64,000 nt of DNA from JAAYCI01 sp964370045. Its GTDB lineage: Bacteria; Bacillota; Clostridia; Oscillospirales; Ruminococcaceae. Shown one piece after another: positions 42,359-51,928 of this stretch (position 1 is its first letter; every line of letters starts with the position of its first letter). The notes below the pieces were generated by a model. That model did no database searches and was not told the DNA's origin. It saw nothing but the letters and a program-made list of their open reading frames with translations. Both the position numbers and the translations under genes were made by a program. Where the stretch lies: positions 248,001 to 312,000 of the forward strand of contig CAYJGZ010000001.1 of NCBI GenBank assembly GCA_964370045.1, read 5' to 3'.

Positions 42359-43833
42359 CAACGAATATATTGAAAGATAAAGTTATAAAGGGGGAAGGGC
42401 AGTTGGACATTGCACAAATCACCAAGATTATAAGTGAGGAGATAGGCGCAAACATTCGCTGTGACTACTACAGGCACATAGAGCAGTGGAGGCAATGGTG
42501 GGCGGGGCACGCCAAAAGCTTTCACTCATACAGGGAGATGACGGCACAAGGACACAAGCGGGAGCGCAAACTGTTTTCTATGCGCATGGCGAAAAAAGTG
42601 TGCGAGGACTGGGCGAGCATACTGCTGAACGAAAAGACGAAGATTGTGCTTGGGGATGAGGCATCCTCGCTGTTTTTGCAGGGGGAAAATGGGTGCGGGG
42701 GCGTGCTGGAAGGTATAAACTTTTGGGATGAAGCAAACCGACTGGTGGAAAAAAGCTTTTACAGCGGAACGGGTGCGTTTGTGCTGAAGCTAAATGGGTT
42801 AAGGGTGAAGGGTGACGGCACGGTGCAAAAAAGCCCCGATGCGCAAATGCAAATGGACTACCTTCCTGCGTTTTGCATTGTGCCCATAAGCGTAAGGTAC
42901 GGCAAAATTACGGAGGTGGCGTTTGTGTCCGAGGAGCAGGTGCGTGGGAAAACACGCATATATTTAGAGATGCACCTGCTACAAAACGGCGAGTATGTCA
43001 TACGAAACAGCTACTACGAAAAAGTGGCGGGGAAGATGCGCAAAGTAAAAATGCAGGAGGGCACCGCACAGCAGGTGCAAACGGGAAGTGCCACGCCGTT
43101 TTTTGCGGTGATTATGCCCAACATGGTGAACCCGTTTGCGGATAATTTGGGGCTTGGGTGCTCGGTGTATGCGCAGGCGCTGGACAACCTAAAGGGGCTG
43201 GACCTTGCGTACAACAACATGTGCAGAGACTTTCAGCTGGGCGGCAAAAAGGTGTTTTACAACCGTGAGATGACACGTACGGTGGGTTGTGACGAACAGG
43301 GAAACCCTGTTTACATAGCGCCGGATGACATGATGCAGCAGCTGTTTGTGTCCATTGGGGATGAGGTGCTGGACGAGGGCAGGCTGATTCATGAGTTTAA
43401 CCCGAACCTGCGTGTGCAGGAAAACATGCAGGGTGTTCAGGCACAGCTTGACTATCTGTCCTTTAAGTGTGGGCTGGGTGTGAGGCATTATCGCTTTACG
43501 AATGAGGGGAATTTGCCTGTGACTGCCACCCAGTATGCAGGGGAAAAACAGGAGCTAAAACAAAACGCCGCAAAGCACATGATTGTGATAGAACATGCGC
43601 TACAAACAATAGTGAGGGCTATTTTGTGGGTGGGCAAAAACATAATGGGGGAGAATGTGGACCCGCAGACGAGTATCTCGGTGGAGTTTTCGGATGGGTA
43701 CATCATAAGTGATGAGGAAATGAGGCAAAGGGACAGGCAGGATGTGCAAAGCGGCCTTATGAAAGGGTATGAGTACCGAATGAGGTGGTACAAAGAGGAC
43801 AAAGAGACCGCAGTGGCACAGCTGAAAGAGTAG
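42337..43833 (+). CDS. Phage portal protein (SPP1 gp6-like)
   Basis: Up to 498 residues; forms the dodecameric DNA channel. Features are YYRHIEQWRQWWAGH near the start, RKLFSMRMAKKVCEDWASILLNE, the FDGYIISDEE-like C-terminal part and RDRQDVQSG. The GTG 42337 overlaps terL by 22 bases; TTG 42403, with GGGGGAAGGG upstream, is a good alternative start. After it, 43834-44029 has no gene; the SPP1-type minor head protein normally here is missing. Confidence 0.9.
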   Translation: MQKGNDVATNILKDKVIKGEGQLDIAQITKIISEEIGANIRCDYYRHIEQWRQWWAGHAKSFHSYREMTAQGHKRERKLFSMRMAKKVCEDWASILLNEKTKIVLGDEASSLFLQGENGCGGVLEGINFWDEANRLVEKSFYSGTGAFVLKLNGLRVKGDGTVQKSPDAQMQMDYLPAFCIVPISVRYGKITEVAFVSEEQVRGKTRIYLEMHLLQNGEYVIRNSYYEKVAGKMRKVKMQEGTAQQVQTGSATPFFAVIMPNMVNPFADNLGLGCSVYAQALDNLKGLDLAYNNMCRDFQLGGKKVFYNREMTRTVGCDEQGNPVYIAPDDMMQQLFVSIGDEVLDEGRLIHEFNPNLRVQENMQGVQAQLDYLSFKCGLGVRHYRFTNEGNLPVTATQYAGEKQELKQNAAKHMIVIEHALQTIVRAILWVGKNIMGENVDPQTSISVEFSDGYIISDEEMRQRDRQDVQSGLMKGYEYRMRWYKEDKETAVAQLKE

Positions 43834-44029
43834 GGAGCAAAGGCAAGAATGGGTGAGGGCGAAGAGTAGCCCTTGGGGTGCGCAGAGGGGAATGGTGTGG
43901 GGGATTTGTAAAAGGCACAGCGCACATAGGGTGGGTGTGAGATGAGTGATTTTTGCCCGTCAGGGCGTAAAATATGCGGCCGCACGGGAGGCGACCTCGA
44001 AAAAAGCGTAGCGGAGAAAGGAAGGCAAA

Positions 44030-44593
44030 ATGGAGCGTAAATTTTTGGAAAGCTTGGGACTGCAAAAGGAGGCCGTGGAGGCTGTTATGGCGGAGCACGG
44101 CAGGGGCATTGAGGCACAAAAAGCGAAGATTTTGGTGCAGAGTAGGCAACATGAAGAGCTACAAGAGCAGCTGAGGCAAGCACAAGATGCCCTAAAAAGC
44201 TTTGAGGGGGTGGACGTAAAAAGCCTGCAAGCGGAAAGGCAAAGCCTTTTTGAGCAACTTGAAACGCAAAAGCAGGAGCACACACAGCAGATGGAGCAGA
44301 GGGACTTTGAGGAGATGCTACGGGCACAGCTGAGCGAGGCGGGTGCGAAAAACCACAAGGCGGTGATGGCGCTATTGGATGTGCACAGCCTGAAAAACAG
44401 CGAAAACAGGCTGGAGGATACCGCAAAGGCGCTGAGTGAGCTTGCGCAGACGGAGGAGTATCTGTTTGAAGGGCAGGCTGTTTTGCGGGTGAATACCGCA
44501 GGCGTGCACACTGAGCCAAGCTATACCGAAGCGGACATATTTACAGCGGCGGCCATGACAGGGGCCGGGCTGACAAACGGAAAGGATGAGTAA
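44030..44593 (+). CDS. Capsid scaffold protein (GP20 type)
   Basis: 187 residues, a long coiled coil (~25-115) with an acidic C-terminus. It directs prohead assembly and is then released. It lies between portal and major capsid genes as expected. AAAGGAAG precedes the ATG. Confidence 0.85.
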   Translation: MERKFLESLGLQKEAVEAVMAEHGRGIEAQKAKILVQSRQHEELQEQLRQAQDALKSFEGVDVKSLQAERQSLFEQLETQKQEHTQQMEQRDFEEMLRAQLSEAGAKNHKAVMALLDVHSLKNSENRLEDTAKALSELAQTEEYLFEGQAVLRVNTAGVHTEPSYTEADIFTAAAMTGAGLTNGKDE

Positions 44594-44596
44594 AAA

Positions 44597-45490
44597 ATGG
44601 CAAACTCGATAGAGCTGGCACAAAAATTCGTGCCGATAATTGATGATATTTACAAAGGGGCATCTGCAACGCAGAGCATTGATGCGGCGAGCATGGCGGA
44701 CTTTACGGGGGCGGACGAGGTGAAAGTGCTGAAGGTGAGCACAACCGGCCTTGGCGACTACAGCCGCACAAACGGATACCCAAAGGGTGAAGTGACCGCC
44801 GCATGGGAAACCATGAAGCTGACAGAGGAGAGAGGCAAGGAGTTCAGCGTGGACCGCATGGACGATGAGGAGACGGTGGGGCTTACGTTTGGAAGCCTTG
44901 CGGGGGATTTTATGCGGCTGCACGTAGTGCCCGAGCTGGATGCGTATCGCTTTGCAAAATATGCGAGCGCTACGGGGGTTTCTGCGGCGAGCCCTGTGAC
45001 GCTGACAAGCGATGATGTGCTGGATGCGATTGATGAGGCGAGCCGACAGATGGATGCGGATGAAGTGCCGCCGGAGGGCAGGGTGCTGTTTGTGAACAGT
45101 GAGCTGAAGCCTGTGCTCAACCGTGCGCTCAACCGCATGTGGTCCTCCGATGCGAAGGTGGCAAACGTGATTGACGGCTACAACGACATGCAGGTGATAT
45201 ATGTGCCGCACAGCCGCTTTTATACAGGCATAACGCTGAACGACGGGCAGAGCAGCTGGGGGTACGCAAAGGCGACCGACGCGACATCCATCAACTTTAT
45301 GATGGTGTATCCGCAGAGTGTTTTGCAGGTGGTGAAGTTTGCGCTACCTAAAATCTTCAGCCCTGATGAAAACCAGGAAAAGGATGCGTGGAAGTTCCAG
45401 TTTAGGGCGTACCATGATGCCTTTGTGTATGAGAACAAGGCGAAGGGTGTGTATGTTCACTCGCAGGCGAAAGCGGCTGCAGGGGGATAG
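44597..45490 (+). CDS. Major capsid protein
   Basis: 297 residues; position after the scaffold gene and the HK97-like pattern (N-terminal ..VPIIDDIYKGASAT, KVLKVSTTGLGDY, EERGKEFSVDRMDDEE, LFVNSELKPVLNRA) identify it. No maturation protease gene is present, as in SPP1. Confidence 0.88.
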   Translation: MANSIELAQKFVPIIDDIYKGASATQSIDAASMADFTGADEVKVLKVSTTGLGDYSRTNGYPKGEVTAAWETMKLTEERGKEFSVDRMDDEETVGLTFGSLAGDFMRLHVVPELDAYRFAKYASATGVSAASPVTLTSDDVLDAIDEASRQMDADEVPPEGRVLFVNSELKPVLNRALNRMWSSDAKVANVIDGYNDMQVIYVPHSRFYTGITLNDGQSSWGYAKATDATSINFMMVYPQSVLQVVKFALPKIFSPDENQEKDAWKFQFRAYHDAFVYENKAKGVYVHSQAKAAAGG

Positions 45491-45610
45491 GCGAAGTATT
45501 TGTACTGTGAGCAAGGGTGAATAGCAAAATGGAGTGTTGTAGGTAAATGCTTGCAAAAGTGGGTGTGGGGTGGGAAATGAAAGTGCTTAATGCGAAAGGA
45601 GTGTGGAGAG

Positions 45611-45955
45611 GTGGCGTTTTCCACATATGAAAAATACGTAAAAAATCACCGAGGGGTGCTGAGCGAAGAGCAGTACGGCGCAGTGGTAGAGCAGGCATAT
45701 GCGGAGATTATATCCCAAACGGCGGGAAGAGCGCTGCAAGCGCCCGAGATGGAAATGCGGCTGTGCATGTGCGAGTGTGCGCTGGCAGATGCGCTGCATG
45801 AGTTTGCGCAAGTTCCGAGCGGGGTGGCATCGGTGAGCAACGACGGGTACGGAATGCACTTTGAGAGGCGAAGTGACGAGCAAAAAAGCGTGCTGTGCGG
45901 TATTTGTACAAGGTGGCTGCAATGGCCGATAAACCTGATGAGCAGGTGGCTGTGA
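45611..45955 (+). CDS. Head-tail connector-like protein
   Basis: 114 residues from GTG 45611 behind GGAGAGG. Mostly helical (YEKYVKNHRGVLSEEQYGAVVEQAYAEI...), fitting the adaptor that follows the major capsid gene in SPP1-like phages. Assigned by position. Confidence 0.6.
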   Translation: MAFSTYEKYVKNHRGVLSEEQYGAVVEQAYAEIISQTAGRALQAPEMEMRLCMCECALADALHEFAQVPSGVASVSNDGYGMHFERRSDEQKSVLCGICTRWLQWPINLMSRWL

Positions 45956-46362
45956 TGTATACGACATTTAATGCCCAAATAACCATATACAACCGATGCT
46001 ATGACGAGACTGCCAAAAGGGATGTGTGGCACAGGGCGTGCATTGAGGGTGTGGCGTGGAGCGGCAAAAGGAGCGTGGACTTTACAGTGGGAGGTGCAAA
46101 TGCGGCGAATAGCTACACGCTGAGAATACCGCAGAGCGCACTAAGCGGATACACCGAGCCTCGTGCGTGGAGAAGCGGCGCAAAAACTCCCGAAAAGTGG
46201 ACGCTGCAAAGCGGAGATGTGATAGTGATGGGAAATGTGCAGGGTGGCATTCAAAGGGCGGCTGACATTACGGGGGTGCATGAAAACAGCTTTGTGGTGA
46301 CGAGTGTGACGGACAACAGGCACATGCCGATGCTGGGACATCTGAAGGTAGAGGGGAAGTGA
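45955..46362 (+). CDS. Phage structural protein, probable head-completion
   Basis: 135 residues from ATG 45955, which overlaps the previous stop (TGATG). Beta-rich: FNAQITIYNRCYDETAKRDVW, then WTLQSGDVIVMG. Proteins of this type are found between connector and minor capsid genes in Clostridia prophages. The precise role is not recognised. Confidence 0.6.
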   Translation: MYTTFNAQITIYNRCYDETAKRDVWHRACIEGVAWSGKRSVDFTVGGANAANSYTLRIPQSALSGYTEPRAWRSGAKTPEKWTLQSGDVIVMGNVQGGIQRAADITGVHENSFVVTSVTDNRHMPMLGHLKVEGK

Positions 46363-46365
46363 TGA

Positions 46366-46740
46366 GTGGTGAAAATGAGCGCATCGAGCAAGATGGGCGG
46401 CGCAGCCACAGGGCTGAGCCTGAGCGCAGGATTTAGCGCAAGGTGGGGCGAAAAGTTTAAGGCCGCACAGCGTGTGGTGGACAGCGCTGTGACCGAGTAC
46501 TGCAAGGCGTACGTGCCGCACGATACGGGGGCGCTGATGGCCTCGGGAGATAGTGGCACTGTGCCCGGAAGTGGGCTGGTGCAGTACACCGCACCCTACG
46601 CAAGAGCGGTGTACTACACACCGCAGGGCCTGAAAAGCAGCGCATCACAGAGAGGGCCGTTTTGGTTTGAGCGCATGAAAGCGGCGCACAAGCAGGAGAT
46701 ACTTGCAAAGGTATCGGCGTGTATGAGGCAGGGCGTATGA
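46366..46740 (+). CDS. Minor capsid/tail-completion protein (gp10-like)
   Basis: 124 residues. The segment YVPHDTGALMASG followed by YTAPYARAVYY is the mark of minor-capsid/head-tail joining proteins. GTG 46366 follows GAGGGGA. Its stop overlaps the next start (ATGA). Confidence 0.75.
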   Translation: MVKMSASSKMGGAATGLSLSAGFSARWGEKFKAAQRVVDSAVTEYCKAYVPHDTGALMASGDSGTVPGSGLVQYTAPYARAVYYTPQGLKSSASQRGPFWFERMKAAHKQEILAKVSACMRQGV

Positions 46741-47174
46741 GCATTATAAAAGCGTTGTATGATTATTTTTTGGCCTGTCCACTCATGCAGGACAGGCGGC
46801 TTAACGTGGACATGCTGCCCGAGGACACAAGGCGAAGTGGCGTGGAGTACTCCATCGACAGCCTACCCGGCGCAGACGAAATAAGCACGCATGTGGACGG
46901 CGGCGCAATATGCCGGTATCAGTTTACGATAAACAGCGTGAACGATTATGAGCAGGATGCGCTGTACAACATGCAAAACAGCAACTTTTTTGAGGACTTG
47001 AGCGAGTGGCTGAGAGGCCAAAACAAAAGCCGAAACTTGCCTGTGCTGAGCGAGGGCTTGCAGTGTCTGAACATTCAAGCGATAAACACCGCATCCCTCA
47101 TGAACGTGCAGGGCAGTGTGGGGAAATATCAAATTCAGTGTAGGATGACCTACTACAGAAAAGGAGAGAGATAG
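46737..47174 (+). CDS. Phage minor capsid/tail terminator-like protein
   Basis: 145 residues. Starts SIIKALYDYFLACPLM; middle VEYSIDSLPGADEISTHVDGG; ends with CRMTYYRKGE. Position just before the tail-tube gene fits the tail terminator or completion role. Confidence 0.65.
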   Translation: MSIIKALYDYFLACPLMQDRRLNVDMLPEDTRRSGVEYSIDSLPGADEISTHVDGGAICRYQFTINSVNDYEQDALYNMQNSNFFEDLSEWLRGQNKSRNLPVLSEGLQCLNIQAINTASLMNVQGSVGKYQIQCRMTYYRKGER

Positions 47175-47175
47175 C

Positions 47176-47673
47176 ATGACATTAAGTGAACTTATGCAGG
47201 GGAAAACACCAAACGCCGACTTTGAGGGATTTACCACCGCAGATGATATGGTACTGGCGGTGAACCTGTCTGAAACACCCGCAAGCACCCCCGGAGGATA
47301 CCTTGTGGCGCAGCTGGGAATAAGCGAACATTCCGCAGTGCTGGAAACTCAAAGCCAGGACAGCCAGTACATACGCACGGGACAGGTGAAAACAAAGACG
47401 GGAACGTCCAGAGAAATTACCGTGAAGGGCGAGAGGTATGTGGGGGACGCGTTTCAGGATGCGCTACTGTCGCACACGATGAAATACGGCATAGGGCAGG
47501 CGGTTATCAAGGAGTATGTCTACTTTAATGTGCTGACAGGCAAGGGCGAGGCGGGAAGCGTTGCCATAGCGGTGGAGGATGACCCGAGCGGCACAGCTGG
47601 CGAAAATGCGGGATTTAGCGCAAGCATGACCTCCACGGTGATGCCCAGCGAATATGTATATGAAGCGGAATAA
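47176..47673 (+). CDS. Major tail tube protein
   Basis: 165 residues, beta-rich. YIRTGQVKTKTGTSREITVKGERYVGD and VYFNVLTGKGEAGSVAIAVEDDPSG fit the tube-protein fold. Begins 1 base after the preceding stop. Followed by the tail chaperone genes. Confidence 0.75.
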   Translation: MTLSELMQGKTPNADFEGFTTADDMVLAVNLSETPASTPGGYLVAQLGISEHSAVLETQSQDSQYIRTGQVKTKTGTSREITVKGERYVGDAFQDALLSHTMKYGIGQAVIKEYVYFNVLTGKGEAGSVAIAVEDDPSGTAGENAGFSASMTSTVMPSEYVYEAE

Positions 47674-47715
47674 TTCTTCGGATTGTGAAAATGAGCACTG
47701 CAAGGGGTGAGCGAA

Positions 47716-48075
47716 ATGGTGGAAATAAACGGTGTTCAGCTGGAATTTTCCGTGATGAACCCAAACGACATGCAAAGATATGCCGACACGCAAAAGGAGC
47801 TAAGCAAAAAAGCGGGCGAGCTGAAAGAGCGGGAAAGCTCAAAGGATGTGCAGGGGTATATTGAGGTGCTACGGGGCGGGTGTGAGATTGTGCACGCATT
47901 TTTTGACAGCTGCTTTGGAGAGGGCACGAGCAACCTTTTGTTTGGCAGGCAGACGGACTTTGAAAAAAGCATAAGCGCCTATCGCTGTTTTGAGGAGCAG
48001 CTGCAAAAGCAGGTGACAGACTTTGAGCAAAAGGCAAAGCAGTATGAGCCAAACCGCACGACCAAAGCGCCATGA
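47716..48075 (+). CDS. Tail assembly chaperone-like protein
   Basis: 119 residues from ATG 47716 (AAGGGG eight bases upstream). VEINGVQLEFSVMNPNDMQRY then charged helices. Lies between tube and Gp15 genes, the chaperone slot. Overlaps the next gene by 4 bases; no slippery site for a frameshift fusion was seen. Confidence 0.6.
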   Translation: MVEINGVQLEFSVMNPNDMQRYADTQKELSKKAGELKERESSKDVQGYIEVLRGGCEIVHAFFDSCFGEGTSNLLFGRQTDFEKSISAYRCFEEQLQKQVTDFEQKAKQYEPNRTTKAP

Positions 48076-48704
48076 GTATTTTATTGAGCGGACTGCCGTA
48101 TGAGATTGACGGGGTGGCGATACAGCCCGACTTTCGTAACATGATACGGCTTGAGTGTATCATGCGGGATGAGGAGCTTGCGCAGAATGTGCAGCTGCAG
48201 CTTGCGCTGTGCCAGCTGTACAGGGAGATACCCGAGGATGTGCAGTGGGCACTGCACAAGCTGATGTGGTTTTACAGCAGAGGGAAAAATGCCGAAGCGT
48301 CGGTGAAAAGCGCACAGCCAGCATTTGACTTTGAGCAGGATGCCGAAATGATATGCGCAGACTTTTACGCTGTGTACGGCCTGTGGCTTGCGGAGATTGA
48401 GTTTTTGCACTGGTGGGAGTTTATGCTGCTGTTTGAGGGGCTTCCTCACACAGCTATGATGAAAAAAGTGATGTACTGGCGCACTGCGGACACGACAAAA
48501 ATGTCCAAAGAGGAAAAGGGGCATGTGCTGAAGATGCGTGAGGCCTTTGCGCTGAAAAGGGCGAGTGCGAAACGGCAAAGCGTGGAGGATGTGGAGCGGC
48601 GCATGAAAGAATGGGTTGCAAGAAGGTATGATGAAGTGCAAAAGGCGCTGATGCTAATGCCCGATAAGGGCAGTGATAAAAACGCAGGTGATTTTAGGAT
48701 GTAG
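48072..48704 (+). CDS. Bacteriophage Gp15-family tail chaperone
   Basis: 210 residues. The family pattern ILLSGLPYEIDGVAIQPDFR at the start, and FYAVYGLWLAEIEFLHWWEF in the middle, identify it. Gp15 proteins precede the tape measure gene in many Firmicute siphophages and assist tail assembly. Confidence 0.85.
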   Translation: MSILLSGLPYEIDGVAIQPDFRNMIRLECIMRDEELAQNVQLQLALCQLYREIPEDVQWALHKLMWFYSRGKNAEASVKSAQPAFDFEQDAEMICADFYAVYGLWLAEIEFLHWWEFMLLFEGLPHTAMMKKVMYWRTADTTKMSKEEKGHVLKMREAFALKRASAKRQSVEDVERRMKEWVARRYDEVQKALMLMPDKGSDKNAGDFRM

Positions 48705-48775
48705 CAAGGAAGAGGAGTGAGGAATACTTGGTGTATTCCGATTGAGGATGACAAGGTCTATGGCCTAAAATCATC
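48705..48775 (+). repeat. Fragment related to palindromic family 2
   Basis: AATACTTGGTGTATTCCGA then TTGAGGATGACAAGGTCTA aligns with AATACTTTGTGTATTGCGA then GTGAGGAGAACGAAGTATA at 4172-4209. It lies exactly between the Gp15 and tape measure genes, and no inverted ends remain. Confidence 0.5.
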
Positions 48776-48828
48776 AAAGTTTTGCGCTGTTTTTATTGGG
48801 TATTAACATAAAAGAGGGGGTGAGCAGG

Positions 48829-49746
48829 ATGTATGACGGTACGCTGAAATTTGACACGGCGGTGGACGTGAGCGGATTTCAAACCGCAATAGCGCAGCTA
48901 AGCGAGCTGGCAAGGGGAGCAAACCCACTGGCAGGGGTACAGCAAAATGTGAATGTGCTGAAGGACTCGCTGACTACGGCGCTTTCGGGGGCGGTGACAC
49001 AGGTGAGTCTGGACGACGCAATGCAGAGGGCGCAGGCGCTGATGGACATGTGGGCGGAGCAGGTGTACGTGTACATGGATGCGGCGATAGTGGCGAGGGA
49101 GTTTGACACGCTGGGGAACAAGATAGCGCTTTTGCTTGGAACGGAGTTTCAAAATGAAATAAAGAACCAAGGAAAGAGCATGGCGTTGAGAGCGTCCGAA
49201 ACAGCAAAAAGTGTTGTGGGAGCGTTTGAAAGCTTGCCGCAAAAGACGGCGGACATTGCGGCAAATGCGATGAGCGGGATGCTCTCGGCGATGAACGCAC
49301 ACGCACCGACACTGTACGCAAAGGCAAACGAGATAGCCACTTCCATTGCAAGCACGATGGCAAGAGCGCTTGCGGTGAAGTCGCCCTCACGGGTGATGAT
49401 GGATATATTCGGACACGTGATGATGGGCGTGTACGAAGGCATGGAAAACTCCGAGCAAATGCTGTATGGCAAAGCGGAAAAAATAAGCGAGGAAATAGCC
49501 CAAAAGCTGAGCGCAAACCCTGCGATGGTGGTGGACTTTGCAGGGGGATTCGGCAGGGCGGTGAGCGCAAACCGAAGTGTTGTGTCGAGTGCGTTTGGCG
49601 GTGTGCCTGCCGTGAGTGGAGCGGCCGGCGCAAGCTACAACCAGACATTTGTGCAAAACAACTACTCGCCCGAGCCGATAAGCCCTGCGCAGGCATCAAG
49701 GGAGATGCAAAGTATGCTGCAACGCTCAAAGTGGAGGTTGCCGTGA
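48829..49746 (+). CDS. Tail tape measure protein, very short
   Basis: 305 residues from ATG 48829 (GAGGGGG upstream). N-terminal LKFDTAVDVSGFQTAIAQL and C-terminal VKSPSRVMMDIFGHVMMGVYEGMENS are the usual ends of tape measure proteins, whose length sets tail length. Most are 600-2000 residues. By the rule of about 0.15 nm per residue this would give a tail near 45 nm. The middle, with lytic or membrane segments, is absent; an internal deletion is possible. Confidence 0.75.
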   Translation: MYDGTLKFDTAVDVSGFQTAIAQLSELARGANPLAGVQQNVNVLKDSLTTALSGAVTQVSLDDAMQRAQALMDMWAEQVYVYMDAAIVAREFDTLGNKIALLLGTEFQNEIKNQGKSMALRASETAKSVVGAFESLPQKTADIAANAMSGMLSAMNAHAPTLYAKANEIATSIASTMARALAVKSPSRVMMDIFGHVMMGVYEGMENSEQMLYGKAEKISEEIAQKLSANPAMVVDFAGGFGRAVSANRSVVSSAFGGVPAVSGAAGASYNQTFVQNNYSPEPISPAQASREMQSMLQRSKWRLP

Positions 49747-49771
49747 AAAAGCGGAAAGTGGACACAAAAGT

Positions 49772-49909
49772 GTGAAATATTACACGGTGAGTGTGGGAGA
49801 GGGCGGCAGGCGGCGTGAAGCGCCTGTGGGTGCTTCGGGGTACGTGTGCTTGTCGTTTATGGGGTTGCGTGAAGAAAGGCGCAAGAGAGTGAGGGGGTAT
49901 GGGGTGTGA
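49772..49909 (+). CDS. Possible small ORF (45 aa) before the distal tail gene
   Basis: GTG-initiated frame coding a basic 45-residue peptide (VKYYTVSVGEGGRREAPVG... RKRVRGYGV) that ends by overlapping the next start (GTGA). The ribosome site is weak and no family is recognised. It fills the only gap in the tail region. Confidence 0.3.
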   Translation: MKYYTVSVGEGGRRREAPVGASGYVCLSFMGLREERRKRVRGYGV

Positions 49910-50769
49910 ATGAAAATACGACGTTTGTGTATGAAAATGCACTTGGTAGGGTTGTGTTTGGGCTTCGTGAAGGGATTTGGATAAGCGAGGCAGAAGGGCT
50001 TAGCGGCGTGCAGGTGGACTTTAGTGAAAACCAAAGTGCAGGGCAGATAGGCGCAAGCGTGGCAGGGCAGAGCGTGCAGGCGAGGCATGTGAGCATTGAG
50101 GGGGTACTGTTTGAGCCGGTGGAGGTGAACAGGCAAAAGCTGATAGATGTTTTTGTGCCGGGGGTGCTTTCAAAGTTTTCTAAAGTGGATGGGGATATAT
50201 CCTACTTTTTGGAGGTGTTTCCCGTAAGTACGCCCGAAATATCCCCGGGGCAGGCACTGCAAAACTTTCAAGTGCAGCTGAAAGCACCCTACCCATACTG
50301 GAAAAGTGCAAGCAGGGTAAGCACGCAGGTGGTGGGTATAGAAAAAAGATTTGAGTTCCCATTTGATACAAGTGAGCAGTGGCATGTGTCGGTGTACACC
50401 GAGATGATGTACAAAGAGGTACTGAACAGCGGCAATGTGCCGGTGGACTTTGATGTGGTATTCACCGCAAGGGCAATACTGCAAAACCCTGAGATTTACC
50501 ATATGAACACACGGGAGCGCATTGCATTTTTATACACAATGCAGCTGGGGGATATGATACGTGTGTACACAAGCGAGGGACAAAGACGTGTGGAGATGGT
50601 ACGTGCGGACGGAGCGGCGGAAAATGGATTTAAGTACCTGACGCTGGACAGCAATATGTTCATGAAACTGCAGCCGGGGGTGAACCTGCTGCGTGCGGAT
50701 GCGGCGCAAAACAGGCAGGCGCTGAATGTGATGGTGCACTCGCCACAGGGGGTGAGCGCAGGTGTTTGA
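49906..50769 (+). CDS. Distal tail protein (Dit-like)
   Basis: 287 residues from GTG 49906 (GAGGGGG upstream). N-terminal strand pattern FSENQSAGQIGASVAGQSVQ and VSIEGVLFEP, then a C-terminal domain, fits siphophage distal tail proteins that cap the tube and hold the tip. Confidence 0.75.
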   Translation: MNENTTFVYENALGRVVFGLREGIWISEAEGLSGVQVDFSENQSAGQIGASVAGQSVQARHVSIEGVLFEPVEVNRQKLIDVFVPGVLSKFSKVDGDISYFLEVFPVSTPEISPGQALQNFQVQLKAPYPYWKSASRVSTQVVGIEKRFEFPFDTSEQWHVSVYTEMMYKEVLNSGNVPVDFDVVFTARAILQNPEIYHMNTRERIAFLYTMQLGDMIRVYTSEGQRRVEMVRADGAAENGFKYLTLDSNMFMKLQPGVNLLRADAAQNRQALNVMVHSPQGVSAGV

Positions 50770-51865
50770 GTATCATGTTTACACAAAAGAGCTTGTGCGC
50801 ATGGGGCTTTTGCAGGTGTACAGTTCGGTGCAGTGGCAGGAGTGCTACGCACAGCCGGGTGAGGTGAAAATTGTTGCAAAGGCAACTGCCGAAAACATTG
50901 CCTTGCTTATTGAGGGTAACAAAATATACAACCCATACACGGGTACTGTTGCAAGAATATGCAACATACAGCTAATAGATGACGCAAACGAGGGGCAAAG
51001 CCTTACGGTGCGTGCGCAGAGCACTGCCGCCTTGCTAAGTGAGCGTGTGGTGATGGGCGCACAGCAGGTGAGTAACATTGAGCAGGGCATGTATAGAATA
51101 TACAGCCAAAATAGAAGGGAGCTGCCCATAGGGGTGGCGGCGGCTGTGGGGTATGCCGATGCGGCGGAGGCGGAAATAAAGTGGGGCAGTGTGTTGCAGG
51201 CGGAAATGAGCCTTGCGAGCATGTCCGAGCTTGGGTTCAAGGTGGTGTTTGAGCCGAGCGTGCCCAGTGAAACGTTTACGGTTTACAAAGGGGTGGACCG
51301 CTCGCAGCCACAGAGTGAAACCTACCTTGGGTACTTTGGGGATGACATAGGAAACATTGCGAATATAAGCATTACCACGGGGGACGAGGAGTACAAAAAT
51401 GTGGCGGTGGTGGTGGGGCACGGCGAAGTGGAGGAGGAGCGGCGGGTGCACATAACCTCGCTTGTGCAAAACCTTGTGGGGGATGCACGCAGGGAAATGT
51501 ATGTGGACGCAAAGGACATAAAGGATACCTACCAAATTGCGACCGACACGGGAAGAAAAAATGATGAGGGCAACCCCATATACAGCTACAGCAAAGGGGT
51601 GTACACCGAGGCGGAAATTGCTGCAATAATGGACAGCAGAGGCAGGGAGAAACTTGCAGAGCAGCTGAAAAGCTTTCAGGTGGTGTGCGACGTGACACAG
51701 GACAACATGAGCTACGGAACACACTACAGCCTTGGCGACAGGGTGGCGGTGAAGCTGAAAAGCTTGGGCATGTGCTTTTCCGCAAGGGTAAATGCGGTGA
51801 CGTTTGTGGATGAGGCATCGGGGGTGAATATTAGGATTGAGCTTGCTGACTTTAGGGTGGAGTGA
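50762..51865 (+). CDS. Tail tip protein, ReqiPepy6 Gp37-like
   Basis: 367 residues; overlaps the Dit gene by 8 bases. It starts VYTKELVRMGLLQVYSSVQW, and contains GKVxY-type GDDIGNIANISITTGDEEYKNVAVVVG and the C-terminal YSLGDRVAVKL pattern of tail-associated base proteins. Position after Dit supports it. Confidence 0.75.
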   Translation: MFEYHVYTKELVRMGLLQVYSSVQWQECYAQPGEVKIVAKATAENIALLIEGNKIYNPYTGTVARICNIQLIDDANEGQSLTVRAQSTAALLSERVVMGAQQVSNIEQGMYRIYSQNRRELPIGVAAAVGYADAAEAEIKWGSVLQAEMSLASMSELGFKVVFEPSVPSETFTVYKGVDRSQPQSETYLGYFGDDIGNIANISITTGDEEYKNVAVVVGHGEVEEERRVHITSLVQNLVGDARREMYVDAKDIKDTYQIATDTGRKNDEGNPIYSYSKGVYTEAEIAAIMDSRGREKLAEQLKSFQVVCDVTQDNMSYGTHYSLGDRVAVKLKSLGMCFSARVNAVTFVDEASGVNIRIELADFRVE

Positions 51866-51928
51866 GCAGATGGGTAAATCGGGAGAACAGGCAGTGTGTG
51901 TGATAATACGAAAAGGGAGGTTGTTAGT

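Noticed and set aside
43834..44029. Possible remnant of a minor head protein gene between portal and scaffold
   Set aside because: No frame in the 196 bases resembles that family; I can only say the gene is absent.
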